A stretch of DNA of 64,000 nt from Nocardioides sediminis (GTDB lineage Bacteria > Actinomycetota > Actinomycetes > Propionibacteriales > Nocardioidaceae). The notes beneath the pieces were generated by a model, which was not told the origin of the DNA, did no database searches, and saw only the letters and a program-made list of their open reading frames with translations. Where the stretch lies: positions 124,001 to 188,000 of the forward strand of contig NZ_PZYZ01000002.1 in assembly GCF_003047295.1 (NCBI RefSeq). Reading direction: 5' to 3'. Both the position numbers and the translations under genes were made by a program. This document shows positions 63,542 to 64,000 of this stretch, piece by piece. Position 1 is the stretch's first letter, and each line of letters begins with the position of its first letter.

Positions 63542-64000
63542 TCAGAGTCCCAGGATCGAGCGGGCGATGATCTGGCGCTGGATCTCGTTGGACCCGCCGT
63601 AGATCGACGCCTTGCGGAGGTTGAGGTAGGTGGGGGCGCTGCGTCGCGCCCAGCCCGGCAGCGGGGAGTCCTCGTCGGCGCCGGAGGCGATCGACGCGGG
63701 ACCGGCGAGGTCGACCGCGAGCTCGCTCACGGCCTGCTGGAGCTCGGTGCCCGTGAGCTTGAGCACCGACGACGCCGGGTGCGGCTCGCCGCCGGCCGAG
63801 TGCGCCACGACCCGCAGCGCGGTGAGCTCGAGGGCGAGCAGCTGGTTCTCGAGCTCCACGACCCGGGCGCGCACGAGCGGGTCGTCGAGTCGGTCGCCGG
63901 CGTTGTCCTTGAGCGTCGCCAGCGCCCGCTTGGTGATTCCCACCGGGGCGACGCCGACGCGCTCGTTGCCGAGGAGGAACTTGGCGATCGTCCACCCGCC
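63542..64000 (-). CDS. Acyl-CoA dehydrogenase, 5'-truncated at window edge
   Basis: Last 152 codons of an acyl-CoA dehydrogenase; the frame stays open to the window end (GGWTIAKFLLGNER). C terminus LRKASIYGGSNEIQRQIIARS is typical of the FadE group with the usual catalytic-region motif. Probable partner of the preceding subunit (one-base spacing). Confidence 0.92.
   Translation of the reverse strand, partial: GGWTIAKFLLGNERVGVAPVGITKRALATLKDNAGDRLDDPLVRARVVELENQLLALELTALRVVAHSAGGEPHPASSVLKLTGTELQQAVSELAVDLAGPASIASGADEDSPLPGWARRSAPTYLNLRKASIYGGSNEIQRQIIARSILGL

Overview
The window is about 70% G+C, uses GTG starts freely, and links genes tightly with ATGA, GTGA or TGATG stop/start overlaps. 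Together with a single zinc-type S14, a 191-residue adenylate kinase, lipid-linked genes (wax-ester synthase-like, several acyl-CoA dehydrogenases) and actinobacterial -10 boxes (TAGGAT, TAGGCT), this points to a chromosomal segment of a high-GC Gram-positive actinomycete, probably of the Nocardioides/Nocardioidaceae type. I see no rRNA, tRNA, transposase, prophage or CRISPR array.

Layout. (1) 1-5.8 kb: a 3' fragment of a SpoIIM-like membrane protein faces a five-gene minus-strand operon (DUF7847-like membrane protein, DUF4129, DUF4350, MoxR ATPase, DUF58), a classic MoxR/VWA-type module. (2) 6.2-18.8 kb: the S10 operon (rpsJ to rpsQ), the spc operon (rplN to rplO), then secY-adk-map. (3) 18.8-33.7 kb: a 15-kb block sits where infA normally follows map. 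It holds a TerC-family gene behind a probable manganese (yybP-ykoY) riboswitch, a divergent FHA protein plus membrane Ser/Thr kinase, and a plus-strand operon encoding a 2074-residue surface protein (propeller-like domain, about 11 Ig-like units, 3 FN3 units), a second MoxR, a second DUF58 and a transglutaminase-fold membrane protein that lacks its catalytic triad. (4) 34.0-37.9 kb: infA-rpmJ-rpsM-rpsK-rpsD-rpoA-rplQ, closed by a strong hairpin terminator. (5) 38-42.6 kb: accessory metabolism (DUF2786, ketopantoate reductase-like, GntR, PfkB kinase, DinB-like, ArsR-SRPBCC pair) separates rplQ from truA. (6) 42.7-54.9 kb: truA, an RsmC-like methyltransferase, isochorismatase-like hydrolase, lipoprotein class E sortase, aldo/keto reductase, FAD disulfide reductase, GNATs, an Nramp-related transporter, ABC-F and a WS/DGAT acyltransferase. 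(7) 55-64 kb: a branched-chain-type ABC importer (five genes) divergent from a PucR-type regulator, then three acyl-CoA dehydrogenases, the last cut by the window edge.

How parts work together. Ribosome and secretion genes form the usual co-regulated core, with several structured leaders (rpsJ, rpsH, infA, rpsM, rplQ). The most unusual part is the 20.1-33.7 kb locus. A membrane kinase and an FHA phosphopeptide reader are encoded back-to-back with a giant anchored ectodomain protein and a MoxR-DUF58-pseudotransglutaminase set. This looks like a phospho-signalling-controlled, ATPase-assisted system for building or sensing something at the cell surface; no function for this locus is known to me, so that reading is inference.
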